Positions 40,173-48,048 of a stretch of DNA of 64,000 nt are shown here, piece after piece. The stretch comes from DATIBQ01 sp964573395 (GTDB lineage: Bacteria; Patescibacteriota; Minisyncoccia; Phycocordibacterales; UBA9973). Made by a program: the position numbers and the translations under genes. The stretch covers positions 34,707-98,706 of the forward strand of contig CAZNJI010000002.1 in NCBI GenBank assembly GCA_964573395.1, in the 5' to 3' direction. Positions within the stretch are counted from its first letter, which is position 1, and each line of letters starts with the position of its first letter. A model generated the notes under the pieces. That model had not been told where the DNA came from. It did no database searches and saw only the letters and a list, made by a program, of their open reading frames with translations.

Positions 40173-41690
40173 TTACGATTTTCTCTTTGTCTGCACTTGG
40201 TGCTTTTGATGCAATTTTTCCACTTCTTGTTGTTCGGCAATATCTTTTTGATGTTTAGCCTTCTCCCCTAATGCTTTAAGTGTTGCGTCATCCTGCTCAT
40301 CAAGGTCTTTAGCGTGCTCGGAAAGCTTCTCTACCGTATTAAGCGACGGGTCATCAAGTACTTCTTCAAGAAGTGCATGTAAAATCCAGCCCATGCGGGG
40401 GCCGGGTTTCATGCCAAGTTCCCCCATCAAATAGTTGCCGTCTATGGCGAGCTGGCTGACCGAGATCGGGTCGCGAAGCGCCTCTTCAATCATGGCGTGG
40501 TATTTCCGCAGCCGGTACGGTGCTTCAGCCTTCTTCATCCCTACCCGGTCGCACTCCCGCACCTGCATGAGGTGCCAAATATTTTCAGGGCCAACTTTCC
40601 TAATAATACGCCGAACAGCCGAAAGCGTAATTTGCTCGGTGTCAGAGAAAAACATGTGATTTCGCACTAAAAGTGTTACCCGTGTAACCGTTTCACGTGA
40701 AAAATTAAACCTCTCCAGTATTTTTTTTGTCATTCGCGCCCCTACTACTTCATGGCCAAAAAAGGTGTATTTATCTTTAGATCGGTCGTATCGACGGGTG
40801 GCCGGTTTGCCAATGTCATGGAAAAGTGCTGCTAGCCGGACATCGGTAGAAAACCCTTTATCGGCGGCATGCTGAAGCGCATGGAGAAGGTGTTCAAATA
40901 CGTCGTAAATATGAGCCCCTTTCTGCTCGCAACCTACCCCTTCAAGGAGTTCTGGAATAATAAACTGCAAAAGGCCTGTTTTCTGCAAAAGGCCAATTCC
41001 GAAGGCCGGATTATCTGAATCCACTATTTTAATGATTTCATCTCGAATACGCTCGTTTGAAACATTCTTAAGCAGCTCCCCTTCTGAAACAATGGCCTCC
41101 ATTGTTTCATGTGAAATACTAAAACCAAGTGTACAGCTAAACCGGACTGCTCGAAGCATGCGCAAAGCATCTTCTTGGAACCGCTCTTTGGAGCTTTCCA
41201 CTGTCCTTATAATTTTGTCCTTTATGTCCTTTTGTCCTTTATAAAGGTCAAATAAATGTCCTTTATGAGGATCATAAGCAAGGGCATTCATGGTGAAGTC
41301 TCGGCGTTCCAGGTCTTTTGCAAGCTCTGTTTCATAAGAAACACTATCTGGATGCCTAAAATCGCTATATTTTCCTTCGGATCGGTAGGTAGTAATTTGC
41401 ACTTGGTTATTTTTATCAGGCACCTCTCTCCTATCTTCGGTAGCTATTGGCTCCATATTTAAAACTGTTACAGTGCCGAATTTGTTTTCATTCACCGTCT
41501 TTAAATGCTCAAAAACAGCTAGGATCTGTTCCGGATGGGCATTTGTTGCAATATCCCAGTCTTTTGGCACCTGCCCCATTACCATGTCTCGAACGCAGCC
41601 GCCAACCAAAAAAGCCTCAAAACCAGCTTCCTGAAGCATGTGGGTTACATGTGAAACGAATGGAGGAATCGTTATATTAAGTTTTTCCAT
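40173..41690 (-). CDS. cca: CCA tRNA nucleotidyltransferase with HD domain
   Basis: 505 aa class II nucleotidyltransferase. FEAFLVGGCVRDMVMGQVPKDWDIATNAHPEQI holds the nucleotide site with DxD, RRDFTMNALAYDP the second signature, then EDALRMLRAVRFSCTLGF. An HD domain follows (LAALFHDIGKPATRRY, FFGHEVVGARM), and a charged helical tail. It adds or repairs the 3' CCA of tRNAs, needed here because four of the five tRNA genes in the window lack an encoded CCA. Poly(A) polymerase activity is an alternative. Three parS-like 14-mers lie within the coding sequence. Confidence 0.92.
   Translation of the reverse strand: MEKLNITIPPFVSHVTHMLQEAGFEAFLVGGCVRDMVMGQVPKDWDIATNAHPEQILAVFEHLKTVNENKFGTVTVLNMEPIATEDRREVPDKNNQVQITTYRSEGKYSDFRHPDSVSYETELAKDLERRDFTMNALAYDPHKGHLFDLYKGQKDIKDKIIRTVESSKERFQEDALRMLRAVRFSCTLGFSISHETMEAIVSEGELLKNVSNERIRDEIIKIVDSDNPAFGIGLLQKTGLLQFIIPELLEGVGCEQKGAHIYDVFEHLLHALQHAADKGFSTDVRLAALFHDIGKPATRRYDRSKDKYTFFGHEVVGARMTKKILERFNFSRETVTRVTLLVRNHMFFSDTEQITLSAVRRIIRKVGPENIWHLMQVRECDRVGMKKAEAPYRLRKYHAMIEEALRDPISVSQLAIDGNYLMGELGMKPGPRMGWILHALLEEVLDDPSLNTVEKLSEHAKDLDEQDDATLKALGEKAKHQKDIAEQQEVEKLHQKHQVQTKRKS
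40690..40703. promoter_or_regulatory. parS-like site (13/14)
   Basis: GTTTCACGTGAAAA, one mismatch to the ParB recognition core GTTTCACGTGAAAC. Inside the cca coding region. Confidence 0.45.
41104..41117. promoter_or_regulatory. parS-like site (12/14)
   Basis: GTTTCATGTGAAAT, two mismatches to the parS core. Confidence 0.3.
41644..41657. promoter_or_regulatory. parS-like site (12/14)
   Basis: GTTACATGTGAAAC, two mismatches to the parS core. Confidence 0.25.
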
Positions 41691-41741
41691 GGTTTTTAAC
41701 TATTTGAGCTAAAGACTACACTTTCATCCTGCTCGTTCCTG

Positions 41742-41812
41742 TGCGGGTAAGGAGAATCGAACTCCTGTCTCGTCCTTGGCAAGGACGCATTCTACCACTA
41801 AACCATACCCGC
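41742..41812 (-). tRNA. tRNA-Gly (GCC)
   Basis: Minus strand: acceptor stem GCGGGTA/TACCCGC, D-arm GGTTTAGTGGTAGAA, anticodon loop TTGCCAA (GCC), T-arm with GTTCGATTC. Discriminator A, no encoded CCA. Confidence 0.95.
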
Positions 41813-41915
41813 TCTTAAATTGGTAACGCTCGGAATTATAGCCATAATTTTTCGTGTTTGCAACGAAAATAGCTTTTTATTCTTTATTTTTATGCTATAT
41901 TTTCTGTGTGCTCAT

Positions 41916-41987
41916 GCACCTATGGTGAAATGGATATCACAGCGGTCTTCGGAACCGTTATTCTGGGTTCGAATCCTGGTAGGTGCA
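41916..41987 (+). tRNA. tRNA-Arg (TCG)
   Basis: Acceptor stem GCACCTA/TAGGTGC, anticodon loop CTTCGGA (TCG), T-arm GGTTCGAATCC, discriminator A, no encoded CCA. A TATATT -10-like box lies about 18 bases upstream. Downstream sequence contains scrambled copies of its 3' end. Confidence 0.93.
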
Positions 41988-42126
41988 CAAAACGAGTGTA
42001 GTGAGATTTGTGCACCTACAGCAAGCAACCTGCTTTGCTTGCGTCAGGATTCGAAAGGAGTTTCGTTATCCTGAGCTTAGCGAAGGATCGAAACTCACCC
42101 GCGACCGTAGGGCGAGAATCCTGGTA
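41988..42126 (+). repeat. tRNA-Arg 3'-end copies, direct and inverted
   Basis: Follows tRNA-Arg. TTTGTGCACCTA (42007-42018) and CAGGATTCGAA (42045-42055) are the reverse complement of the tRNA 3' end, split by a 26-base insert that itself forms a GCAAGCA/TGCTTGC hairpin. GAATCCTGGTA (42116-42126) is a direct copy of 41971-41981. Confidence 0.7.
42058..42096. repeat. REP-like palindrome
   Basis: GAGTTTCG...CGAAACTC outer stem with inner ATCCT/AGGAT and loop GAGCTTAGCGA; the ATCCTGAGCxxAGCGAAGGAT pattern is a widespread extragenic palindrome type. Confidence 0.65.
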
Positions 42127-42361
42127 AATAATAAAGGCCCAAATCCTGTCTTTTCATAAGTCTTTTTATTTAAGTTTGTCGCTTAGACAATTTTGACTAA
42201 TATTGTTCTATAATTCTTATTAATAAAGGCTTTTATTGAAAACTGTGGAAAAAGATGTGTGCAATGTGGTTAACAGACAGTCTTTTACAATGTCTTTACT
42301 AAAAAACCTTTATAAAATATGATAATAAAAATCTAGTTTCACGTGAAACTAATTTATAAAA
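42127..42361. promoter_or_regulatory. AT-rich region with DnaA-box-like sites and a parS palindrome upstream of yraN
   Basis: No gene seen. TGTGGAAAA (near 42246) and TGTGGTTAA (near 42266) are near-matches to the DnaA box. The 18-bp perfect palindrome at 42334-42351 contains the exact parS core GTTTCACGTGAAAC (42336-42349) and ends 10 bases before the yraN ATG, so it could act as a ParB site or as an operator for yraN. Confidence 0.55.
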
Positions 42362-42724
42362 ATGAAAATTTTTACTTCAAAAACGCAAAAAATCGGTGAA
42401 ATAGGAGAAGATATCGCCGTAGCGTTTCTCATGAAACAGGGGTTCTCCATAGTTGAGCGCAATATCGCCAATAAGTTTGGTGAAATCGATATCGTTGCAA
42501 AAAAGCAAGGCAAATATTACTTTATTGAGGTAAAAACCGATAAGGGAGGCTTTATTCGAGCGGCTGAAAACCTTCACCATAGAAAAATAGAGAAATTCTA
42601 CCGTTCTGTTGAATACTACCGTTTAATGCATAGACAGGTAGGGGAAAACTATGCAATTTCAGTACTACTTGTTTCTCTACAGGATGGGAAAGATCCAACG
42701 ATAGAGTTTTTAGAACATTTATAG
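42362..42724 (+). CDS. UPF0102 protein, YraN family
   Basis: 120 aa with a PD-(D/E)XK-like nuclease fold: KIGEIGEDIAVAFLMKQGFSIVERN, FGEIDIVAKKQGKYYFIEVKT (the E...D...ExK residues). The role of YraN is not settled. Full length. The start follows a parS palindrome closely. Confidence 0.9.
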   Translation: MKIFTSKTQKIGEIGEDIAVAFLMKQGFSIVERNIANKFGEIDIVAKKQGKYYFIEVKTDKGGFIRAAENLHHRKIEKFYRSVEYYRLMHRQVGENYAISVLLVSLQDGKDPTIEFLEHL

Positions 42725-42838
42725 GGTTTTACATTGTATTTTAAGGCTCTTACTGCTAGACTGCTCCGTACTAGAAAGTAATATCGGGATGCGGCCCCGC
42801 CTATGACGGGGTAAATAACGGCTTAACTGCCTGTGTGG
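42725..42838 (+). other. Structured, relatively GC-rich intergenic segment upstream of tRNA-Pro
   Basis: No ORF. From about 42750 it turns GC-rich compared with its surroundings and can form CCCCG/CGGGG (42795-42811) inside wider pairing, ending in CTGCCTGTGTGGGA. It may be part of a noncoding RNA with the tRNA-Pro region that follows; no known RNA family recognised. Confidence 0.35.
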
Positions 42839-42996
42839 GATTGAAAATTACATAAGGGCGTTTAAAAACGTTGTTTTTATCGTCGGGGTGTGGTGTAACG
42901 GCTAACATGCCTGTTTTGGGAACAGGTGACTCAGGGTTCGAATCCCTGCACCCCGACCATGAGAGTAACTAAAACGCCCTTATGTAATTTTCAATC
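42839..42996 (+). repeat. Perfect 25-bp inverted repeat enclosing tRNA-Pro
   Basis: 42839-42863 (begins GATTGAAAATTACATAAG) and 42972-42996 are exact reverse complements with 108 bases between them that hold the whole tRNA-Pro gene. Confidence 0.9.
42884..42959 (+). tRNA. tRNA-Pro (TGG)
   Basis: Acceptor stem CGGGGTG/CACCCCG, D-arm GGTGTAACGGCTAACA, anticodon loop TTTGGGA (TGG), T-arm GGGTTCGAATCCC, discriminator A and an encoded CCA at 42957-42959, unlike the other tRNAs here. Enclosed by a 25-bp inverted repeat. Confidence 0.94.
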
Positions 42997-43093
42997 GGAA
43001 GTATGAGGTACTTTCACAACATGGAGTAAGTAACTCTCTTGTAATTTTCGTGCTTATCGTTTTTTACTGTTTTTACTGTTATAATTTTCGATA

Positions 43094-46000
43094 ATGCATT
43101 TTAATTCTATATTGTGTAATAGGTACAGGAAGAGTGTTCGGACAATATCAGGATTGATTATTGGTCTCATGTTATGCGCCGGTATTACATCGTTCTTTTC
43201 ACCGAACACCGCTCATGCTGCAGCAATTTCTGATGACCTTATCAGCCACTGGACCCTTGATGAAGAATCTGGAACTAGAGTAGATTCGCACGGGGATAAT
43301 GATCTCACGCCAAGTGGGACCGGTCCGTATGGCGAAGGGAAAATGAGCAATGGGTTTGCTCCAACCGGCAGCGGGACAGAGGGGAGAATCGAGGTTGCCG
43401 ACAATGCGTCCTTAAGTATGACGGATGCCGATGACTTCACCATTTCAGCCTGGGTTAATTTTGATACCTTGAGCGGCACAAGAGGTATTATAGGAAAAAG
43501 TAACACTGAATATCTTTTGTATTCAAGCGGCAGTATTTTGCGATTTGCTGTATATGGCGGCAGTTCAGGAACTGCTTCTACGGTAAGCAGTGCGAATGTG
43601 CCAGCGGGTAATTGGCATTTTGTTGTTGCCTGGTACGATGCGGATGCGCATACGGTAAACATACAAGTTAATAACGGTACGCCAGTTTCTGCCGCAGCAA
43701 CAGCCGGTCGACCAGTTGATGGAGCAAATGCGTTCGTAATTGGTGCCATAACAACCACGGGCTATTCCGACGGCATTATTGATTCCGTGAGTATATGGCA
43801 GCGTTTATTAACCAGTGATGAACGAAGCGCACTATATAATTCAGGAGATGGTCTTGAGTACCCGTTCGTAATCATACCGGATTCTCCTACGAATTTGGAA
43901 GCAACAGGAGGTAATACTGTTGTGAACCTTACTTGGACAGCGCCAGAATCGGACGGAGGTTCTGCTGTTACCGATTACGTAATTGAGTACAAACTCAGTT
44001 CGGAACCAACTACCTGGTCTACTTTTTCAGATGGCGCTTCTTCAGAAACTGAAACAACAGTCACCGGCCTTACGAATGGACTGAGCTACGATTTTCGGGT
44101 GAGCGCTGTTAATGCGGCAGGAACAAGTTCGCCCTCAGCTACCGATTCAGCAGTTCCTCCCGTCTCCGAACCGGAAGCACCAGTCGCTAATTCAGTTGCT
44201 ATTTCGGGGAATGCAAACGTAAGCGAGATGCTCACTGGCAGTTATACCTATAGTGATGCGAATGGTGATGATGAAGGCGCATCAACATACCGATGGATGC
44301 GCTCAGATACCGCCGGTGGAACATATACCGCTATTTCAGGTGCAACCAGTACTACATACACGCTCACTGAAGATGATCTTGGGAAATACATTAAGTTCGA
44401 AGTAACCCCTGTAACGGATGTGAGCCCTACAACAGGAGGGGCGGCATTGAGTAGCGCCACAAGTCAGGTAAAAAACGAAAGAATTTTGTACCACATTGTT
44501 TCTACTGGGCAGAGCCTCTCACTTGGTTCACAGGGTTCTCCTGCACTTACGACGGAACAGCCGTACGAGAATGTGCAACTGAGCGGCACTTCGCTTGTTC
44601 CGTTGGTAGAAAGTAGCGTAGAGACGATGAGTAGTGCGCTTGCTAATACCCTTACGAACCTTTCGCCCCTAGAAGACACCATGTCTGCGGTAACCGTTGG
44701 AGGTTTAGGCGGTTCGGCATATAGCGTTATCAAAAAGGGGACGGCAACCTACAACGGTAATTTAACCAAGGCAACAAATGTTAAGAATGCAGCAGCTGAA
44801 TTAGGAATTCCTGAAAAGATTGCTGGTGTAACGGTAATTCACGGTGAAACAGATATGTTAAATGATGTTTCGGCGGAAACATACGAGTCGTATCTTGTTG
44901 AATGGCAGAGTGACTACAATACCGATTTGAAAGCGATTACCGGGCAGGAAGAAGACATACCACTATTCACCGATCAAACCAGTTCGCAGTCTGGTTACAG
45001 TAAAATAACTGCCGGCGTGCCGATTGGACAGTTGGCTGCATCTGAAAATCATCCCGGAGACATTATTCTCATCGGGCCTAAATATTTTTTGACCTATGAT
45101 GATAATGTTCATTTGGTGAACACCAGCTACCGATGGCTTGGAGAGTACTACGGTAAGGTATTTAAAAAAGTATTAATTGATGGGGAATCCTGGCGCCCAC
45201 TCTCGCCAGATCAAGCAACGCGGGTTGGTAATGAGGTTTACGTTGATTTTCACGTTCCAGAAGGAGAGCTTGTATTTGATACGACTCTGGTAATAGAACG
45301 CACTAATTATGGTTTTGAATATTATGACGATGCGTCGTCGGCAACCATTAGTTCCGTAGAAATTCATGATGAAGATACCGTTAAGGTAACACTCTCTACT
45401 ACTCCTACGGGAGGTAACCAGAGAATACGGTATGCATACACTACCAATACGTTCACATGGCCCGGAGCGCAAAAAGTTAATAGTGCCGGAGGGAATCTCC
45501 GCGATACCGACTCGACTGAATCGCTCTATGGCAACACGCTCTATAACTGGGCAGTGCATTTCGATAAGCCGATAACTTCAGATTCTACCGCACCTGTTAT
45601 TTCTTCGGTTGCCGCTAACTCTTCTACCACTTCTGCGGCAATAACCTGGACTACTGGTGAAAGCGCATCAAGCATCGTCGAATATGGATTAACGAGTGAT
45701 TACGGTTCTTCTACTTCTGAAACCGATACATCTCCTCGCGTTACAAGCCATACGGTCAATGTGTCCGGTTTAGTTGCCTGCACCACGTATCACTTTCGCG
45801 TGAAGTCAGAAGACGATAATGATAACCTCGCAACTGGTTCTGATAATAGCTTTACTACCGCTGGCTGTACCGGATCGGCACAGGTAGAGGAGGATGTGGC
45901 AGAAGAAATCGATTCTAATACAGGTGGCTCGGTAGAGCTTGATGAAGGAGGAATGACGCTTGCAGTTCCGGCAGATGCTACGGATGCAGATGCGACATAT

Positions 46001-46702
46001 CAAATTAAGCTTCTTGGCGGAGAAGCTGTTATTGACGCACTTGGAAGCCCGAGCGGCTACCATGCCTCTTTTGGCAGAATCTACGATATTAAGGCTTTTA
46101 GTAATTCAACAACAACTATTGATAGCTTTGATCAGCCTATTGAAATTATCGTATCTTATTCCGATGAAGATATTGAGGGTTTAAATGAATCATCTCTTAC
46201 GCTCTATCGCTATCATGATGGTGCGTGGCAAGCACTCGATGATTGCGTAGTGGATGCTAATGCAAACAGTATTACTTGCACCACCGACCATTTCTCCGTG
46301 TTCGGATTATTCGGAGTGGTGGATAGTTCTGGATCTTCGAGATCAATAGTGAGCGGGGGCGTCGTGTACTGTACCGCTGAAAGAACGACTTTCTGCCGCC
46401 CTCGAGTACAACAACCTGCTCCTATTGATGTACAGCTTGGCTTGCCAGTACGAAATTTGAAACTTGGCATGGTTGGGGAAGATGTCCGTGCGCTCCAGCG
46501 AATTCTTAATGCAAGCGGCTTCCAGGTTTCAGCCACCGGTCCGGGTTCTGTTGGTAGTGAAACAAACTTTTTCGGCTCTCTGACCCGTGCCGCGGTTGCT
46601 CGGTACCAATTAATGCGCGGCATTTCTCCGTCTGTGGGGTATTTTGGCCCGATTACGCGTGCGCACATGAAATCAGCGGGACTACCAGGGTTGTGGTGGT
46701 AA
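43094..46702 (+). CDS. Large surface protein: LamG, FN3, SGNH-like and peptidoglycan-binding domains
   Basis: 1202 aa. Signal peptide (1-43, NTAHAA). Domains in order: LamG/concanavalin-like (about 45-255: LISHWTLDEESGTRVDSHG, FTISAWVNFD, WHFVVAWYD); fibronectin III (about 263-355); Ig-like (360-455); SGNH/sialate-O-acetylesterase-like (about 460-720, STGQSLSLGSQG block I, VTVIHGETDM block III-like). Then strand-rich repeats, a second FN3 (about 835-925), and a C-terminal peptidoglycan-binding domain (about 1125-1200: VGEDVRALQRILNASGF, RAAVARYQLMRGISPSVGYFGPITRAHM). It is exported, held on the wall by the C-terminus, and may deacetylate a glycan. Possibly cell-host contact; that is inference. 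Confidence 0.88.
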   Translation: MHFNSILCNRYRKSVRTISGLIIGLMLCAGITSFFSPNTAHAAAISDDLISHWTLDEESGTRVDSHGDNDLTPSGTGPYGEGKMSNGFAPTGSGTEGRIEVADNASLSMTDADDFTISAWVNFDTLSGTRGIIGKSNTEYLLYSSGSILRFAVYGGSSGTASTVSSANVPAGNWHFVVAWYDADAHTVNIQVNNGTPVSAAATAGRPVDGANAFVIGAITTTGYSDGIIDSVSIWQRLLTSDERSALYNSGDGLEYPFVIIPDSPTNLEATGGNTVVNLTWTAPESDGGSAVTDYVIEYKLSSEPTTWSTFSDGASSETETTVTGLTNGLSYDFRVSAVNAAGTSSPSATDSAVPPVSEPEAPVANSVAISGNANVSEMLTGSYTYSDANGDDEGASTYRWMRSDTAGGTYTAISGATSTTYTLTEDDLGKYIKFEVTPVTDVSPTTGGAALSSATSQVKNERILYHIVSTGQSLSLGSQGSPALTTEQPYENVQLSGTSLVPLVESSVETMSSALANTLTNLSPLEDTMSAVTVGGLGGSAYSVIKKGTATYNGNLTKATNVKNAAAELGIPEKIAGVTVIHGETDMLNDVSAETYESYLVEWQSDYNTDLKAITGQEEDIPLFTDQTSSQSGYSKITAGVPIGQLAASENHPGDIILIGPKYFLTYDDNVHLVNTSYRWLGEYYGKVFKKVLIDGESWRPLSPDQATRVGNEVYVDFHVPEGELVFDTTLVIERTNYGFEYYDDASSATISSVEIHDEDTVKVTLSTTPTGGNQRIRYAYTTNTFTWPGAQKVNSAGGNLRDTDSTESLYGNTLYNWAVHFDKPITSDSTAPVISSVAANSSTTSAAITWTTGESASSIVEYGLTSDYGSSTSETDTSPRVTSHTVNVSGLVACTTYHFRVKSEDDNDNLATGSDNSFTTAGCTGSAQVEEDVAEEIDSNTGGSVELDEGGMTLAVPADATDADATYQIKLLGGEAVIDALGSPSGYHASFGRIYDIKAFSNSTTTIDSFDQPIEIIVSYSDEDIEGLNESSLTLYRYHDGAWQALDDCVVDANANSITCTTDHFSVFGLFGVVDSSGSSRSIVSGGVVYCTAERTTFCRPRVQQPAPIDVQLGLPVRNLKLGMVGEDVRALQRILNASGFQVSATGPGSVGSETNFFGSLTRAAVARYQLMRGISPSVGYFGPITRAHMKSAGLPGLWW

Positions 46703-46707
46703 TGCAG

Positions 46708-46778
46708 TGCGGATAGGGAGAATCGGACTCCCGCCCGATGCTTGGGAAGCATCTGTTCTGCCACTAAACCATATCCGC
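46708..46778 (-). tRNA. tRNA-Gly (CCC)
   Basis: Minus strand: acceptor GCGGATA/TATCCGC, anticodon loop TTCCCAA (CCC), T-arm GAGTCCGATTC, discriminator A, no encoded CCA. Confidence 0.93.
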
Positions 46779-46924
46779 AAATAGTGCTAGCATCGTAGCA
46801 GACTTTCTGCTTTATTTAAATAAGGGTTTCTGCTACCATAGGGGTTGCTCCGAAAATAAGCTCGATACTCTCTCGGATTTGCGCTTTGAAATAAGGAGAA
46901 TGTATACCCCTACTATGAAAAAAT

Positions 46925-46995
46925 GCGGGATTAGTTTATCGGTAAAACATCAGTTTTCCAAACTGAGGTGAAGGGTTCGATTCCCTTATCCCGCA
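46925..46995 (+). tRNA. tRNA-Gly (TCC)
   Basis: Acceptor GCGGGAT/ATCCCGC, anticodon loop TTTCCAA (TCC), T-arm GGGTTCGATTCCC, discriminator A, no encoded CCA. Its last 18 bases plus six more are repeated 174 bases downstream. Confidence 0.93.
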
Positions 46996-47175
46996 CAAAA
47001 ACAAATGAGCTCAACACACCGTGTTGGGCGATTTTGTTTTGTAGCAGGGGAAGGGAAGAGAAAGACGGAGACGGTATACAAGACGAGCAACGCGAGTGCT
47101 TGTCGCCGAGTCGGGGCTGCGAGTCCTGGGTATAGTGAAGGAATTTGTGGCCGATTCCATTATCCCGCACAAAAA
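46978..47175 (+). repeat. Direct repeat of the tRNA-Gly(TCC) 3' end (att-like)
   Basis: 46978-47001 and 47152-47175 match at 23 of 24 positions (CGATTCCxTTATCCCGCAC core). The 150 bases between hold a long imperfect hairpin directly after the tRNA (46996-47041, with CAACAC ACC GTGTTG at its tip) and no gene. The layout is that of an attachment site used or left by an integrating element. Confidence 0.65.
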
Positions 47176-47200
47176 ACCGCAGCCTTGAAAAAGACTGCGG
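47171..47200 (-). terminator. Intrinsic terminator of the 47211 gene
   Basis: Minus strand CCGCAG, 12-base loop, CTGCGG, then T6. Confidence 0.85.
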
Positions 47201-47210
47201 GAGAAGCACA

Positions 47211-47567
47211 TCACTTCGAAAAAATTTCTTTTACACAATTGATTTTTCTAACTAGTTCCATCCCTTTTGATAGCGCTCTTTGGGGATGCGGGGGAATATT
47301 GATCCCATGAATGACAACTTGCCGATTCTTGATTTTGGTTTTACGCAATTCGAGCGCCCAATGGCCAGTACTGCCGTTTCTTGTTTCGATGCAGACAACA
47401 TCGGTTACATCTCTCTTTTCAAGAACATTCTTGATGGTTCCAAAATTCAAACTTTCGTTGTTATCAAGATGATGTACGGCAGTATGGTCAAATCCTATTT
47501 CATGAAGCTTTTTAGCTTCACTGATACGAACATCGGGTGCACCGATTAAAAGAAATTTTCTTTGCAT
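47211..47567 (-). CDS. Hypothetical protein
   Basis: 118 aa, soluble, alpha/beta. Starts KFLLIGAPDVRISEAKKLHEIGFDHTAVHHL, a strand-helix pattern like a Rossmann-type or Toprim-like half, followed by VVCIETRNGSTGHWALELRKTKIKNRQVVIHGINIPP. No family recognised. Own terminator. Confidence 0.7.
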   Translation of the reverse strand: MQRKFLLIGAPDVRISEAKKLHEIGFDHTAVHHLDNNESLNFGTIKNVLEKRDVTDVVCIETRNGSTGHWALELRKTKIKNRQVVIHGINIPPHPQRALSKGMELVRKINCVKEIFSK

Positions 47568-47617
47568 ATTGAATGAATTTTCCTGTTAATCTACAATAAA
47601 ACCCCTTATTTATCAAG

Positions 47618-47650
47618 TGAAAAGAAAACACCCTCGTAAAGAGGGTATTT
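47618..47650 (-). terminator. Intrinsic terminator of the HU gene
   Basis: Minus strand ACCCTC/GAGGGT stem with 5-base loop, then GTTTTCTTTT. Confidence 0.75.
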
Positions 47651-47663
47651 TCCGATCAGAAAA

Positions 47664-47936
47664 CTATTTAACTGCGTCTTTGAGTGCTTTCGCAGGGCGG
47701 AAACGCGGAACACGGGTTGCGGCAACTTTTACCTGCGCACCGGTCTTTGGATTACGCGCCATTCGAGCAGCGCGATCTTTCACAGAGAAGATCCCGAGGC
47801 CTGCAATTGATACTTCACCGCCCTTTTTTAAGGTTTGGGTGATTTCATCAATAATGCTTTCGATCACTTCTTCGGCCTGTACTTTCGTACCGCCGACTTT
47901 GCTGTGAACGAGCTCAACAAGTGATTGCTTATTCAT
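47664..47936 (-). CDS. HU family DNA-binding protein
   Basis: 90 aa. MNKQSLVELVHSKVGGTKVQAEEVIESIIDEITQTLKKGGEVSIAGLGIFSVKDRAARMARNPKTGAQVKVAATRVPRFRPAKALKDAV shows the HU layout in full: dimerising helices, GEVSIAGLGIFSV, and the ArmR loop ARNPKTGAQV with the Pro intercalating residue. A nucleoid protein. The leader is unusually long for this genome, with two hairpins. Confidence 0.96.
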   Translation of the reverse strand: MNKQSLVELVHSKVGGTKVQAEEVIESIIDEITQTLKKGGEVSIAGLGIFSVKDRAARMARNPKTGAQVKVAATRVPRFRPAKALKDAVK

Positions 47937-47943
47937 GGCTTAG

Positions 47944-48045
47944 GAGGGGATATCCCCTCAATCTAGCTGGTAAAGTATTACGTCAATGCCAAAGCGTTTC
48001 CGCTTTAAGGCTGAAACCATTATACCGTAAGGGTTTTTTGGTGCA
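47944..48045 (-). promoter_or_regulatory. HU promoter and structured leader
   Basis: Minus strand TTGCAC, spacer 16, TATAAT (48019-48024). The leader of about 75 bases has AAAGCG GAAA CGCTTT (tetraloop hairpin) and the perfect palindrome GAGGGGATATCCCCTC (47944-47959) just before the ATG. Confidence 0.6.
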
Positions 48046-48048
48046 AAT

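Noticed and set aside
41215..41265. Repeated TGTCCTTT units inside cca
   Set aside because: They encode the in-frame KGHLFDLYKGQKDIKDK segment of the enzyme; ordinary coding low complexity.
41820..42074. ORF over tRNA-Arg
   Set aside because: Contains the whole tRNA and its scrambled repeats; not a protein.
42839..42996. Group I intron or integron attC site at tRNA-Pro
   Set aside because: The tRNA is intact and uninterrupted, no integrase or intron core is seen, and the inverted repeat is perfect and symmetric, unlike attC.
46931..47310. ORFs over tRNA-Gly(TCC) and the following repeat
   Set aside because: Typical false ORFs produced by tRNA sequence (RDKGIEPF-type peptides); no other coding sign.
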